A DNA stretch of 46,167 nt from an uncultured Lachnospiraceae bacterium (lineage in GTDB: Bacteria; Bacillota; Clostridia; Lachnospirales; Lachnospiraceae). This document shows positions 8,402 to 15,942 of the stretch, piece after piece. Position numbers and translations under genes: made by a program. How positions within the stretch are numbered: position 1 is the first letter of the stretch; each line of letters begins with the position of its first letter. The stretch lies in contig CAJUMB010000025.1 in assembly GCA_910587105.1 (NCBI GenBank), positions 1 through 46,167 on the forward strand, read 5' to 3'. Under the pieces are notes generated by a model. The model ran no database searches and was not told the DNA's origin. It worked only from the letters and a program-made list of their open reading frames with translations.

Positions 8402-9031
8402 ATGATGAAAACAAGGGAAGAAGCATTGGCTTATGGGCTGTCGTTTCCAAATACGTATCAGGAGGCCCCTTTTCATGACCCAAACTGGCAGCTGGTCAGG
8501 GTGAAGGGGAGTAAGAAAGCGTTTCTCTGGACATATGAGCGGAACGGCTGTATGAATTTGAATGTGAAAGTGTCTCCAGAGTGGCGGGATTTCTGGCGAA
8601 GCACATATGAATCGGTAACCGCCGGGTGGCATCAGAATAAGGAGCACTGGAATACAATTATTTTAGATGGGACCATTCCAGATGAGGAGATCAGGCGGAT
8701 GATAGCAGAGAGCTACGACCTGGTCACAGACAGCCCCTCCAGGCGGATCTATGAGGCTGTCAGGAAAATCCCGAAGGGAAAAGTTGCCACTTATGGACAG
8801 ATTGCAGAACTTGCCGGGGACAGGAAGATGGCCAGGGCAGTGGGAAATGCCCTGCGCAGGAATCCATATTCGGATTTTGTTCCGTGCCACAGGGTTGTGA
8901 ACGCCAAAGGGGAACTCTCAGGCGGCAGTGCATTCGGTGGAGAAGGGGTGCAGGCGGGACTACTGGAAGCGGAGGGCGTTGCGGTGAGGGATGGGAGAGT
9001 GGATCTGGAGAAATATGGAATATACATCTGA
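8402..9031 (+). CDS. MmcQ/YjbR-like domain fused to methylated-DNA cysteine methyltransferase
   Basis: 209 aa; ATG immediately after the MerR stop, so the two are probably translationally coupled. Residues 1-105 match the MmcQ/YjbR fold (YGLSFPNTYQEAPFHDPNWQ; KKAFLWTYERNG). Residues 112-209 match the C-terminal domain of O6-alkylguanine-DNA alkyltransferases: IYEAVRKIPKGKVATYGQIA, GNALRRNP and the active-site PCHRV with Cys162. The intact cysteine suggests real alkyl transfer rather than an ATL protein. The combination is known in Clostridia as a fused protein. Placement after a MerR regulator hints at drug- or alkylation-responsive expression. Confidence 0.8.
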   Translation: MMKTREEALAYGLSFPNTYQEAPFHDPNWQLVRVKGSKKAFLWTYERNGCMNLNVKVSPEWRDFWRSTYESVTAGWHQNKEHWNTIILDGTIPDEEIRRMIAESYDLVTDSPSRRIYEAVRKIPKGKVATYGQIAELAGDRKMARAVGNALRRNPYSDFVPCHRVVNAKGELSGGSAFGGEGVQAGLLEAEGVAVRDGRVDLEKYGIYI

Positions 9032-9087
9032 AAATCCAAGTTCCCTTTGGAGGAGCACCGTTTTTTCCACAGAAGGAGTGCGTCGGT

Positions 9088-10671
9088 TTACGGCAGTTCC
9101 AGGCTGCTTCCCTCCAGCATATAAAAAGAGATCAGCAGGCGCAGTCTTTCACTGGGATTGTCCAGATCAACTCCGGTAATTTTCTGGATTCGTTTCAGGC
9201 GGTAGGACAAGGTACTGCGGTGGATGAACAATTTTGTGGAGGTCTGGAGAAAATTGCGTTCCAGCCTTAAAAATATCAGCAGTGTCCGATATAATTCTGT
9301 GTTGTTTTCTTTATCGTATTTCCGCAGTTTTTGGAGGGATGACATACAGAGAAGCTGTATGGGAACATCTTTGCTGGCACAGGCAATCATATATTCCAGC
9401 ATATAATCCTCAAAGTAATAGTACCAGTACATACTGTCGCTGATGCGCCCCAGTTCCAGTGCAATGCGGGCTTGATGGTAAGCCTTGGGAATCAGCATGA
9501 AGCTGTTGACTTCCGAGCTGACACCGATTTTCAGCAGTCCTTCTCTTAATATGATGGCCAGTTCTCTTAGGATCTTCTGAGGAGTTGTGTTTTCATAGGA
9601 GAGATTTACAATGACCACGATACTGTTGTCATAGAGAAACGTATGTCCGGAAAAAATCTGTGCATCAATCTGCCCCAGGGTGGCGGTGGAGGAAACCAGG
9701 CTGAAATCTTTCTGCTCCGTGATAATGCGCAGACATAAATATCTGTCATTGAGATTCCATCTGAGAAGGTGCAGATAGTTTATGATCTGCTGTTCATCCT
9801 GAATTTTTTCGCTGAGAAAGTTCAGGAAAAACTGTTCCATTTCATTGTCCATGCTCAGCCAGAATAATTCTTTTGACTGAATACACATTTCAATTAATTT
9901 TCCCAGGTATTCGATCACGTAAAGGTCTCCGGGGCGGATGGGGTTTTGGATTTCATCTACCAGAATCCTGCCTTCGTATTTCCCGTTACACCATAGATTT
10001 ACAAATAAAATCCGGTATCCCCTTTGATAAGCAGAGAAAATGACAGGTTCTTTTTTTCCAAGACCCTCCAGGTACTCTTTATCCAGTTTGAAGTCATTGA
10101 TAGTTGAGATGGGGACCATTTTGCGCCCGGTGCGGGGGTCCGTTTCCCAGTATAGCATTCTCTGTGGATGTTTCGGGCAGGATAGGATAAAGAAGTTTGT
10201 ATCATGGATAAACATGGGATTGCGGAAAACTTCCATACTGGCCAGAAGGATTTCGTCCAGGGGTTTTTGGCTGTTCAAAGCTTCCTGCAGTTTCCAGTCC
10301 CATTTTTTATAGATTTCAAAAGTTTCCTGAATCAGGTCGAAAATTTCCAGAAAGTCTGTCCCGTCTATGATTTGGAGGATGGGGCTGTTTTCAGGGAAAA
10401 GGCCGGTATCGGCTCTGCCCACAATGATGAAGGGGATTTCCCTGTAATCAGAAAACTTTTCGTCTACACTGCATGAGGAAATCAGATATACGTAATTCTT
10501 TTTCAGGGATGTTTTGGCAGAAAAGATTTTGACGCCTTCCAGACAGCAGGTGTTCTCTGTGTCGTAAAGTTCCATCTGGCTGAATGTTTCTTCCAGTGCA
10601 TCGGCAATTATCTGCATATTTAATTTGAATCCCAGTTTGAATCCGGTTGATTTTGTGAATTGAGGTTTCAT
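9088..10671 (-). CDS. PucR/CdaR-type transcriptional regulator
   Basis: 527 aa, ATG 10671 with GGAGG eight bases upstream. The C-terminus has the PucR-type helix-turn-helix: LRLERNFLQTSTKLFIHRST, LSYRLKRIQKITGVDLDN, RLRLLISFYML (residues ~460-520). The region before it (ISDSMYWYYYFEDYMLEYMI) is the usual GGDEF-like/purine-catabolism linker. The N-terminal ~230 residues are a sensor of unknown ligand. In this family the regulators often activate neighbouring catabolic genes. Here it lies directly downstream, on the same strand, of the URO-D/transporter pair, so those are the probable targets. Confidence 0.75.
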   Translation of the reverse strand: MKPQFTKSTGFKLGFKLNMQIIADALEETFSQMELYDTENTCCLEGVKIFSAKTSLKKNYVYLISSCSVDEKFSDYREIPFIIVGRADTGLFPENSPILQIIDGTDFLEIFDLIQETFEIYKKWDWKLQEALNSQKPLDEILLASMEVFRNPMFIHDTNFFILSCPKHPQRMLYWETDPRTGRKMVPISTINDFKLDKEYLEGLGKKEPVIFSAYQRGYRILFVNLWCNGKYEGRILVDEIQNPIRPGDLYVIEYLGKLIEMCIQSKELFWLSMDNEMEQFFLNFLSEKIQDEQQIINYLHLLRWNLNDRYLCLRIITEQKDFSLVSSTATLGQIDAQIFSGHTFLYDNSIVVIVNLSYENTTPQKILRELAIILREGLLKIGVSSEVNSFMLIPKAYHQARIALELGRISDSMYWYYYFEDYMLEYMIACASKDVPIQLLCMSSLQKLRKYDKENNTELYRTLLIFLRLERNFLQTSTKLFIHRSTLSYRLKRIQKITGVDLDNPSERLRLLISFYMLEGSSLELP

Positions 10672-10700
10672 GCAGTTCCTCCGTTTTTATGCATATTACT

Positions 10701-10728
10701 GGCCGGGGCTGTTTGCTGCGCCCCGGCC
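10701..10728 (-). terminator. Hairpin between URO-D gene and PucR gene
   Basis: A perfect 9-bp stem (GGCCGGGGC at 10701-10709, GCCCCGGCC at 10720-10728) with a 10-base loop lies between the two minus-strand genes. On the minus strand no clear T-run follows it, so it may attenuate or protect mRNA ends rather than fully terminate. A short T-run follows on the plus strand. Confidence 0.4.
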
Positions 10729-10735
10729 TTTTCTG

Positions 10736-11734
10736 CTATACGCCATAAGTTTCTTTGTTGTACCGGTCGATTTCGTCTGCAATAAACTGATCGGTCTGTG
10801 GATAAATAGTTCCAGACAGGCCGTAAGTCATACAGGGGATGAAATGTCCTCCTGGACCGTAGGTTTCGCATACCCTGCGGACATCCTTTCTGATTTCTTC
10901 TTCTGTGGCGTCGGAGCGGTCAATGCCGGCATTCACGCCGCCCATCAGGGTCATTCTTCCATCCAGCTGTTTCTGGAGTTTTACAATGTCGTTTTCCGGC
11001 AGTACCCCCTGCCAGATGTCCACGCCCAGATCCACCATATCTTCCACAATGGGTTCACAGAAGGAGTCTGCATGGTGGATAACGATTACTCCGTGTTCTT
11101 TCATGTAGCCGTATATTTTCTTATAATGGTCTTTGAAAAACTCTCTCCAGGTATCCGGCTGCATGAAAAGGCTGGTCTTGGAGCCCCAGTCATCGTGGGA
11201 TAAAATCACATCGGGTTTCAGGTTGTCCACCAGCAGTTTGGCATAGGTGAACCGGTATTCAGCGATGGCCTCCACCAGTTCGGCCATGGATTCCGGTTCC
11301 AGCAGCAGGTTTGCCAGGGTGTCCTCGAATCCCATCAGGAAGTGGGCCTGCTCAAAGATACCTGTTCCCATAAAGCCCATGACCAGTTTTTCAGAGCGGT
11401 CTACTGCCGCCGCAGAGGCAAGGGCGTCTTCCCATCCATCGCTGCAGTTGGCGATAAGGTCCGGCACTTTCACATATTTCTGCCATTCTGTAATATCCGG
11501 GCAGACTTTGTGTTCCTCAGTCACATGGGGCATGGGGCCTGGCGCATCTTCCGGAAAGAGAATCTGGGTGCCCCATCTGTCAAAAGAAGTGGTGCCCCTT
11601 ACCCGGTTTCCTCTCGTGTACTTGCTGAGGGGATCATTCATAATGGGAACAAAAGGCTGGTACTGGTTTACCAGGCGGTCGGGTTTTCCGTCTTTTTTTA
11701 TAGTTTCCAATAAATTTTCTTTTTGTGTCAACAT
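10736..11734 (-). CDS. Uroporphyrinogen decarboxylase (URO-D) superfamily protein, probable methyltransferase
   Basis: 332 aa, ATG 11734 with GGAGAG upstream. It matches the URO-D fold: FDRWGTQILFPEDAPGPMPH, KLVMGFMGTGIFEQAHFLMG, SHDDWGSKTSLFMQP, VIVIHHADSFCEPI and HFIPCMTYG. The His/Cys pair (HHADSFC) and the later Cys (FIPCMTYG) could be zinc ligands as in MtaA-like corrinoid methyltransferases, although the spacing differs from the classic HxC. Context argues against heme synthesis: no other heme genes, and a transporter is upstream in the same operon. Such URO-D paralogues are abundant in Lachnospiraceae, often linked to O- or N-demethylation. No corrinoid protein is nearby. Confidence 0.72.
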   Translation of the reverse strand: MLTQKENLLETIKKDGKPDRLVNQYQPFVPIMNDPLSKYTRGNRVRGTTSFDRWGTQILFPEDAPGPMPHVTEEHKVCPDITEWQKYVKVPDLIANCSDGWEDALASAAAVDRSEKLVMGFMGTGIFEQAHFLMGFEDTLANLLLEPESMAELVEAIAEYRFTYAKLLVDNLKPDVILSHDDWGSKTSLFMQPDTWREFFKDHYKKIYGYMKEHGVIVIHHADSFCEPIVEDMVDLGVDIWQGVLPENDIVKLQKQLDGRMTLMGGVNAGIDRSDATEEEIRKDVRRVCETYGPGGHFIPCMTYGLSGTIYPQTDQFIADEIDRYNKETYGV

Positions 11735-11766
11735 AGGCGCTCTCCTTTTTATATTCCTTGTGTTAT

Positions 11767-13170
11767 TTATCCGTTTTGTGCTCTCTGTGAGATCTCAGCC
11801 TGGTACTGCTCAACCTTATCTTTGGTGATGCGGAAGCCCAGCAGCAAAAGGACTGCGGCGATGATAAGAGCCAGGGCCGGAATAATCATGAATGCCATGC
11901 AGATTCCTTTTTTCAGCCCTTCCGTAGCCATAGCAGGGTCGATAGAAGGATCGAATGCAGCCATAGCAAGGCAGGCAGAGATGATGATACCTCTTGTCAT
12001 AACGCCCACTTTCAGAGGAACGTTCTGCAGTCCGCTGATCCACCCAGTAGCATTTTTCCCGGTTTTCCACTCAGAATAAATAATGGTATCTGCATAGAGA
12101 GCCGGAGTACAGGCATATGCAATTCCGTATCCGAACTGTGCCACAGACATGAGTACAATCACCAGCGTTACGTTGGAATAAGTGAAATTTCCCACAATCA
12201 ATACAATAGCCATGGCAAAGAAGGTGAAAATTGTGGTGGTGCGTGTGGAAAGTTTCTTGGCCATGTTTTTTGCCAGGTAGGAGCCTGCCACACATAAAAT
12301 ATTGGAAATCAGTATGTAGGTCGCCAGCAGCTTTTCATTTTGTGCCACATAGGTAAAATAGTAAATGGCAACACCGGAACATACGAAATTAAACATCCAT
12401 TTGGCTAAATCTGCCAGCATCAGTGTCATCAGGGGCGGGTTTTGAAGCAGGGATTTTACCAGGTCGCCTCCGGAAGTTTTGGTGGTATCTTTTTTAACAG
12501 ATGAAGAAACTGTTTCCACTTCCTCATATCCGTCAAACATTTTGAAATGGGCAAAATACAATACAGCCATAACACATCCCAGAACAAAGGCAGTTGCCCC
12601 GTACTGGCTCTTCTCACCGATGATACCGGCAAATAAGGCGGCCAGGGGAGGTCCCACATAGGAGAAGATGACTTTTGACAGATTCGCCCAGGCGGCTCTT
12701 GTGGAAGCAAGCTGTGCCCGGTCGTCAGGTGTTTTTCCCGCTACGGCAATCATGGATACATTGGCCACATAAGGGAAGTTCCATACAACGTGGCTCACTA
12801 CTGCTGCAAATATAATAATGGCAATGGACAGCGGTCCGTCCCCGATTTTCAGGAACTGGAAGGCAAATAAAAACGGAACCAGCCATGGCAGTAAGATCAG
12901 CCATGAGCGGTAGCGTCCCCATTTTTTCGGCTTTATACTGTTTAACACAGCACCGTACATCCATGAGAGGCATGCGTCAATGGCACTGGCCAGGGTAGTA
13001 ATAAAAGATACAGTACCCAGGCCGAACTGGGCAAGGTTAGTCAGGAAAAAGCTGAAGTAATAGCTCTCCACATTGGTCATCAGGGTAAAACCGCAGTCGC
13101 CAACGCCGTAGAACATTTTCAGCGCCTTGCTTAAACCCTTCGGTTCTTTTTGGTTGTTTGTATCACTCAA
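11767..13170 (-). CDS. GPH-type (Na+/melibiose symporter family) MFS transporter
   Basis: About 467 aa. I prefer the TTG start at 13170 (LSDTNNQKEP), which follows a strong AAGGGGG eight bases upstream, over the in-frame ATG at 13203 with no clear ribosome site. The N-terminus KMFYGVGDCGFTLMTNVESY is characteristic of the GPH family, followed by about 12 membrane segments (ASAIDACLSWMYGAVLNSIK; KKWGRYRSWLILLPW; ISACLAMAAF). The substrate is probably a glycoside or small metabolite carried with Na+ or H+. It shares an operon with the URO-D protein (32-bp gap) and likely delivers that enzyme's substrate. Confidence 0.78.
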   Translation of the reverse strand: MSDTNNQKEPKGLSKALKMFYGVGDCGFTLMTNVESYYFSFFLTNLAQFGLGTVSFITTLASAIDACLSWMYGAVLNSIKPKKWGRYRSWLILLPWLVPFLFAFQFLKIGDGPLSIAIIIFAAVVSHVVWNFPYVANVSMIAVAGKTPDDRAQLASTRAAWANLSKVIFSYVGPPLAALFAGIIGEKSQYGATAFVLGCVMAVLYFAHFKMFDGYEEVETVSSSVKKDTTKTSGGDLVKSLLQNPPLMTLMLADLAKWMFNFVCSGVAIYYFTYVAQNEKLLATYILISNILCVAGSYLAKNMAKKLSTRTTTIFTFFAMAIVLIVGNFTYSNVTLVIVLMSVAQFGYGIAYACTPALYADTIIYSEWKTGKNATGWISGLQNVPLKVGVMTRGIIISACLAMAAFDPSIDPAMATEGLKKGICMAFMIIPALALIIAAVLLLLGFRITKDKVEQYQAEISQRAQNG

Positions 13171-13232
13171 AGGATATTCCCCCTTCTCATACGGATTGTA
13201 CAATCTCTGTGTTTGTGATTAATCTGATTGCT

Positions 13233-13261
13233 ATTATAAAACAAAGGGAATTTTGTGTAAA
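13233..13261 (-). promoter_or_regulatory. Promoter of transporter/URO-D operon
   Basis: On the minus strand TTTACA (13261-13256), 17-bp spacer, TATAAT (13238-13233), about 60 bp before the transporter start. Confidence 0.6.
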
Positions 13262-13336
13262 TCCGCACAATGCCTATGTTTTGTATTTTTGATTTCGACA
13301 TTTTGTACAGGGTATGTGGCAGACTGACCAAATTTT

Positions 13337-13966
13337 TTATTTTGTTCCAAAAATGCGGTCACCCGCATCTCCCAGTCCGGGTACAATGTATTTGTGCTCG
13401 TTCAGGTGGTGGTCCAGTGCTCCGATATACAGCGCCACATCGGGGTGTTCCTGCTTCATTTTTTCCACACCTTCCGGGGCGGCAATGATACACAAAAAGC
13501 GGATATGTTTCACGCCCTTTTCTTTCAGCATCTGAATGGCGGCGGAACTGGAGCCCCCGGTGGCCAGCATAGGATCAACCACAAATACTTCCCGTTCGTG
13601 GCAGTCTGACGGAAGTTTACAGTAATATTCCACTGGTTCAAAGGTGTCCGGGTCCCGGTACAGCCCAATGTGGCCTACTTTCGCAGCTGGTATCATCTTG
13701 AGAATCCCGTCCACCATTCCCAGGCCGGCTCTTAAGATGGGCACCACGGCCAGCTTTTTGCCGCTCAATTCCTTTCCTGTCATTTCGCAGATGGGAGTTT
13801 TGATTTTCACGTTCTGGAGTTTCAGGTCCCGGGAAGCTTCGTAACACATGAGGGATGCAATCTCACTGACAATCTCGCGGAATTCCTTGGAACCAATGTC
13901 TTCTCTGCGGATATAATTGATTTTGTGCTGGATTAATGGGTGATCCATGATTTGTACTTTAAACAT
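13337..13966 (-). CDS. upp: Uracil phosphoribosyltransferase
   Basis: 209 aa, ATG 13966 with AGGAGG nine bases upstream. Converts uracil and PRPP to UMP in pyrimidine salvage. Diagnostic blocks: HPLIQHKINYIRREDIGSKE, PICEMTGKELSGKKLAVVPI, LRAGLGMVDG, the PRPP loop VVDPMLATGGSSSAAI and the C-terminal uracil site YIVPGLGDAGDRIFGTK. Full family length. The TATAAT promoter of this gene is back-to-back with the ABC-F promoter. It is not in an operon with a uracil permease; the permease at 15942 is of the xanthine type. Confidence 0.95.
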   Translation of the reverse strand: MFKVQIMDHPLIQHKINYIRREDIGSKEFREIVSEIASLMCYEASRDLKLQNVKIKTPICEMTGKELSGKKLAVVPILRAGLGMVDGILKMIPAAKVGHIGLYRDPDTFEPVEYYCKLPSDCHEREVFVVDPMLATGGSSSAAIQMLKEKGVKHIRFLCIIAAPEGVEKMKQEHPDVALYIGALDHHLNEHKYIVPGLGDAGDRIFGTK

Positions 13967-14024
13967 ATCTGTAACCTCCTTGGATTTCTCTGTAGTTTCT
14001 AAATTATTGATGGATTCTTCCTGA

Positions 14025-14054
14025 ATTATACTATATTATCCAGCCGATTGACAA
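14025..14054 (-). promoter_or_regulatory. upp promoter
   Basis: On the minus strand TTGTCA (14054-14049), 18-bp spacer, TATAAT (14030-14025). Its -35 overlaps the -35 of the divergent ABC-F promoter. Confidence 0.6.
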
Positions 14055-14076
14055 ATGAATTTGGGTATGTTAGAAT
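14048..14076 (+). promoter_or_regulatory. ABC-F gene promoter
   Basis: TTGACA (14048-14053), 17-bp spacer, TAGAAT (14071-14076). A near-consensus promoter, 270 bp before the coding start, which leaves a long untranslated leader. Confidence 0.65.
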
Positions 14077-14084
14077 AGCCTCAT

Positions 14085-14342
14085 CTTAAAGAGAGGGGTG
14101 AACCAATGAGAAGATAATTTACTTTTGATTGCATGAAGATACTTGGCAGTTTGAGGATGGAGAATCCTCCATACTGCTTTATCATGTTGCCAAAAGTGGA
14201 TTATGTTCTCATAACCTCTCTTTTTTGTGTGCAGAAATATACACAAAGTACGGAGATCCCGTCTGTGAAATTGTCTCTTGACATTACGAGGTTATGTAAC
14301 AGCATAGAACGCTTTTGGGTAACCGGGAAGGGAGAGATGTGT
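14085..14342 (+). promoter_or_regulatory. Putative attenuator leader of the ABC-F gene
   Basis: The ~260-nt leader contains: a three-codon ORF (ATG AGA AGA TAA, 14106-14117) behind a strong GAGAGGGG site; a nested hairpin (gaggat/atcctc inside gcagt/actgc, ~14143-14176); and a CCTCTC followed by six T (14215-14226). AAAGAGAGG (14088-14096) can pair with CCTCTCTTT (14215-14223), while CATAACCTC (14210-14218) can instead pair with GAGGTTATG (14288-14296). The two pairings exclude each other. This is the layout of a ribosome-controlled transcription attenuator, as known upstream of several ABC-F and erm genes. Pairings are seen by eye only. Confidence 0.45.
14106..14117 (+). CDS. Candidate leader peptide (MRR)
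   Basis: ATG AGA AGA TAA preceded by GAGAGGGG six bases upstream, the strongest ribosome site in the leader. The SD itself lies within the strand proposed to pair with the T-rich element at 14215-14223, so ribosome occupancy would change leader folding. Confidence 0.35.
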   Translation: MRR

Positions 14343-15872
14343 ATGTCGCAGATTGGCGTAAATCATTTGACATTTTGTTATGAAGGAAGTTTTGACAATA
14401 TATTTGAGGATGTATCATTTTCCATTGATACTGACTGGAAGCTGGGTTTTATAGGCCGCAATGGGAAGGGAAAGACCACCTTTTTGAAACTGCTTCTCAA
14501 GGCATATCCCTATGAGGGGAACATTGGTACTTCCACGGTATTCGACTATTTTCCATATGAAATTACGGAAAATCAGATGCAGATACCCGCGGCGGATTTT
14601 GTAGAGGAAATCAAGGGCGGCTGTGAACTATGGAGGGTGTTCTGTGAGCTGGAACAGCTGGGGGAAAGCGCGGAGATTTTGTACAGACCCTTTCAGACAT
14701 TGAGTCCGGGGGAGCGGACGAAAGTGCTGCTGGCAGTTTTATTTTCAGGGGAAAATGATTTTCTGTTGATTGATGAGCCCACCAATCACCTGGACCAGGA
14801 ATCCAGGGAACATGTGAAGAACTACCTGGCGGCTAAAAAAGGGTTTATTCTTGTTTCCCATGACAGGGACCTGCTGGACGCCTGTATTGACCATGTGCTG
14901 GTATTGAACCGGCAGACTATTGAAGTGCAGAGCGGAAACTTCTCCAGCTGGTGGGAAAATAAGCGGCGCAAAGACCAGTTTGCAGAGGCAGAAAATGAAA
15001 AACATCTCAGGGAAATTGGAAAATTAAAACAGGCGGCCCGCCGTGCGTCCGGGTGGGCAGATAAAAACGAGAGTACAAAGATCGGGTATGACCCTGTTAA
15101 ACAGCACGACAGGTGCCAGGGGACGAGAGCTTATATTGGGGAAAAGACTAGGAAAATGCAGAGCCGGGTGACCCAGTTCAGGAGAAGGATGGAACGGGAA
15201 ATTCGGGATAAAGAGGGCCTTCTGGCAGACCTGGAAAAACCGGCAGATTTGAAATTGATGAAACTGGAGCATCATAAAAAGACTCTGGTGGATGTGAGAG
15301 ATTATCAGCTGCAGTTTGAGAATGGAGAGAAGCCTCTCTTTACAGGACTGACGTTTCACATTGAACAGGGGGAACGGGTAGTCCTGCATGGGGGAAACGG
15401 GTGCGGCAAGTCCACGCTTATCAAAATGATTCTGCAGAAGGCAGGGGTTGGAAGTTTTGGCCTGCCTGTGCGGGAAACGGGTGTCTGTGAGACTGCTTCC
15501 GGGCTGGTCATCTCCTATGTGGACCAGGATACATCCATGTTAAGCGGCACAATTTCTGAATTCTGCAGGATGAGGAATTTGGAGGAGAGTCTGTTCTGTG
15601 CAGTCTTAAGACAGCTGGATATGGAACGAGTGCAGTTTTCAAAGAATTTGGAAGATTATTCAGAAGGCCAGAAAAAGAAGGTGCTGATTGCGGCAAGCCT
15701 GCTCACTCCGGCACATTTGTATGTGTGGGATGAACCGCTGAATTATATTGATGTATTTTCAAGGATGCAGATTGAAAAATTGCTTCTGGATTACCAGCCT
15801 GCCATGTTGTTTGTGGAACATGATATCCGATTCCGGGAGAAAATTGCAGAGAAGACCATTGTACTTTCCTGA
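14343..15872 (+). CDS. Lsa-family ABC-F ribosomal protection protein
   Basis: 509 aa from ATG 14343 (GGAGAG six bases upstream; ATG 14337 is an alternative). Two ABC domains without membrane segments. The first has IGVNHLTFCYEGSFDNIFED, Walker A GRNGKGKT, signature LSPGERTK and LLIDEPTNHLD. The linker is KRRKDQFAEAENEKHLREIG onward. The second has Walker A GGNGCGKST, signature YSEGQKKKV and VWDEPLNYID. The N-terminus and DTDWKLGFIGRNGKGKTTF closely follow Lsa/Vga-type proteins, which dislodge lincosamides, streptogramin A and pleuromutilins from the ribosome. Resistance here is inferred, not shown. The long leader suggests drug-inducible expression. Confidence 0.85.
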   Translation: MSQIGVNHLTFCYEGSFDNIFEDVSFSIDTDWKLGFIGRNGKGKTTFLKLLLKAYPYEGNIGTSTVFDYFPYEITENQMQIPAADFVEEIKGGCELWRVFCELEQLGESAEILYRPFQTLSPGERTKVLLAVLFSGENDFLLIDEPTNHLDQESREHVKNYLAAKKGFILVSHDRDLLDACIDHVLVLNRQTIEVQSGNFSSWWENKRRKDQFAEAENEKHLREIGKLKQAARRASGWADKNESTKIGYDPVKQHDRCQGTRAYIGEKTRKMQSRVTQFRRRMEREIRDKEGLLADLEKPADLKLMKLEHHKKTLVDVRDYQLQFENGEKPLFTGLTFHIEQGERVVLHGGNGCGKSTLIKMILQKAGVGSFGLPVRETGVCETASGLVISYVDQDTSMLSGTISEFCRMRNLEESLFCAVLRQLDMERVQFSKNLEDYSEGQKKKVLIAASLLTPAHLYVWDEPLNYIDVFSRMQIEKLLLDYQPAMLFVEHDIRFREKIAEKTIVLS

Positions 15873-15900
15873 CCACTGAGGGACTGCTTTCAGACATTAC

Positions 15901-15942
15901 AAGTTTGGACAAACACGCCCTAGAGCGTGTTTGTCCAAACTT
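15901..15942. terminator. Long perfect palindrome, bidirectional terminator, IS-like ends
   Basis: Perfect 18-bp stem (15901-15918 and 15925-15942) with a 6-base loop CCTAGA between convergent genes. A/T-rich flanks (ACTTTAGTTTTC) could act as a terminator in both directions; the stem overlaps the permease stop codon. Each arm contains the AGCGTGTTTG core of the IS terminus at 231-244, arranged around a CTAG, so it may derive from two IS ends joined at a target site. Confidence 0.65.

Noticed and set aside
10736..11734. Annotation as heme-pathway hemE
   Set aside because: The URO-D fold is recognisable, but no other heme genes are near and it shares an operon with a transporter; the methyltransferase-like branch is more probable.
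13270..13966. Open frames on the plus strand opposite upp
   Set aside because: The minus strand encodes a full-length, fully conserved uracil phosphoribosyltransferase; the opposite frames have no ribosome sites or domain patterns.
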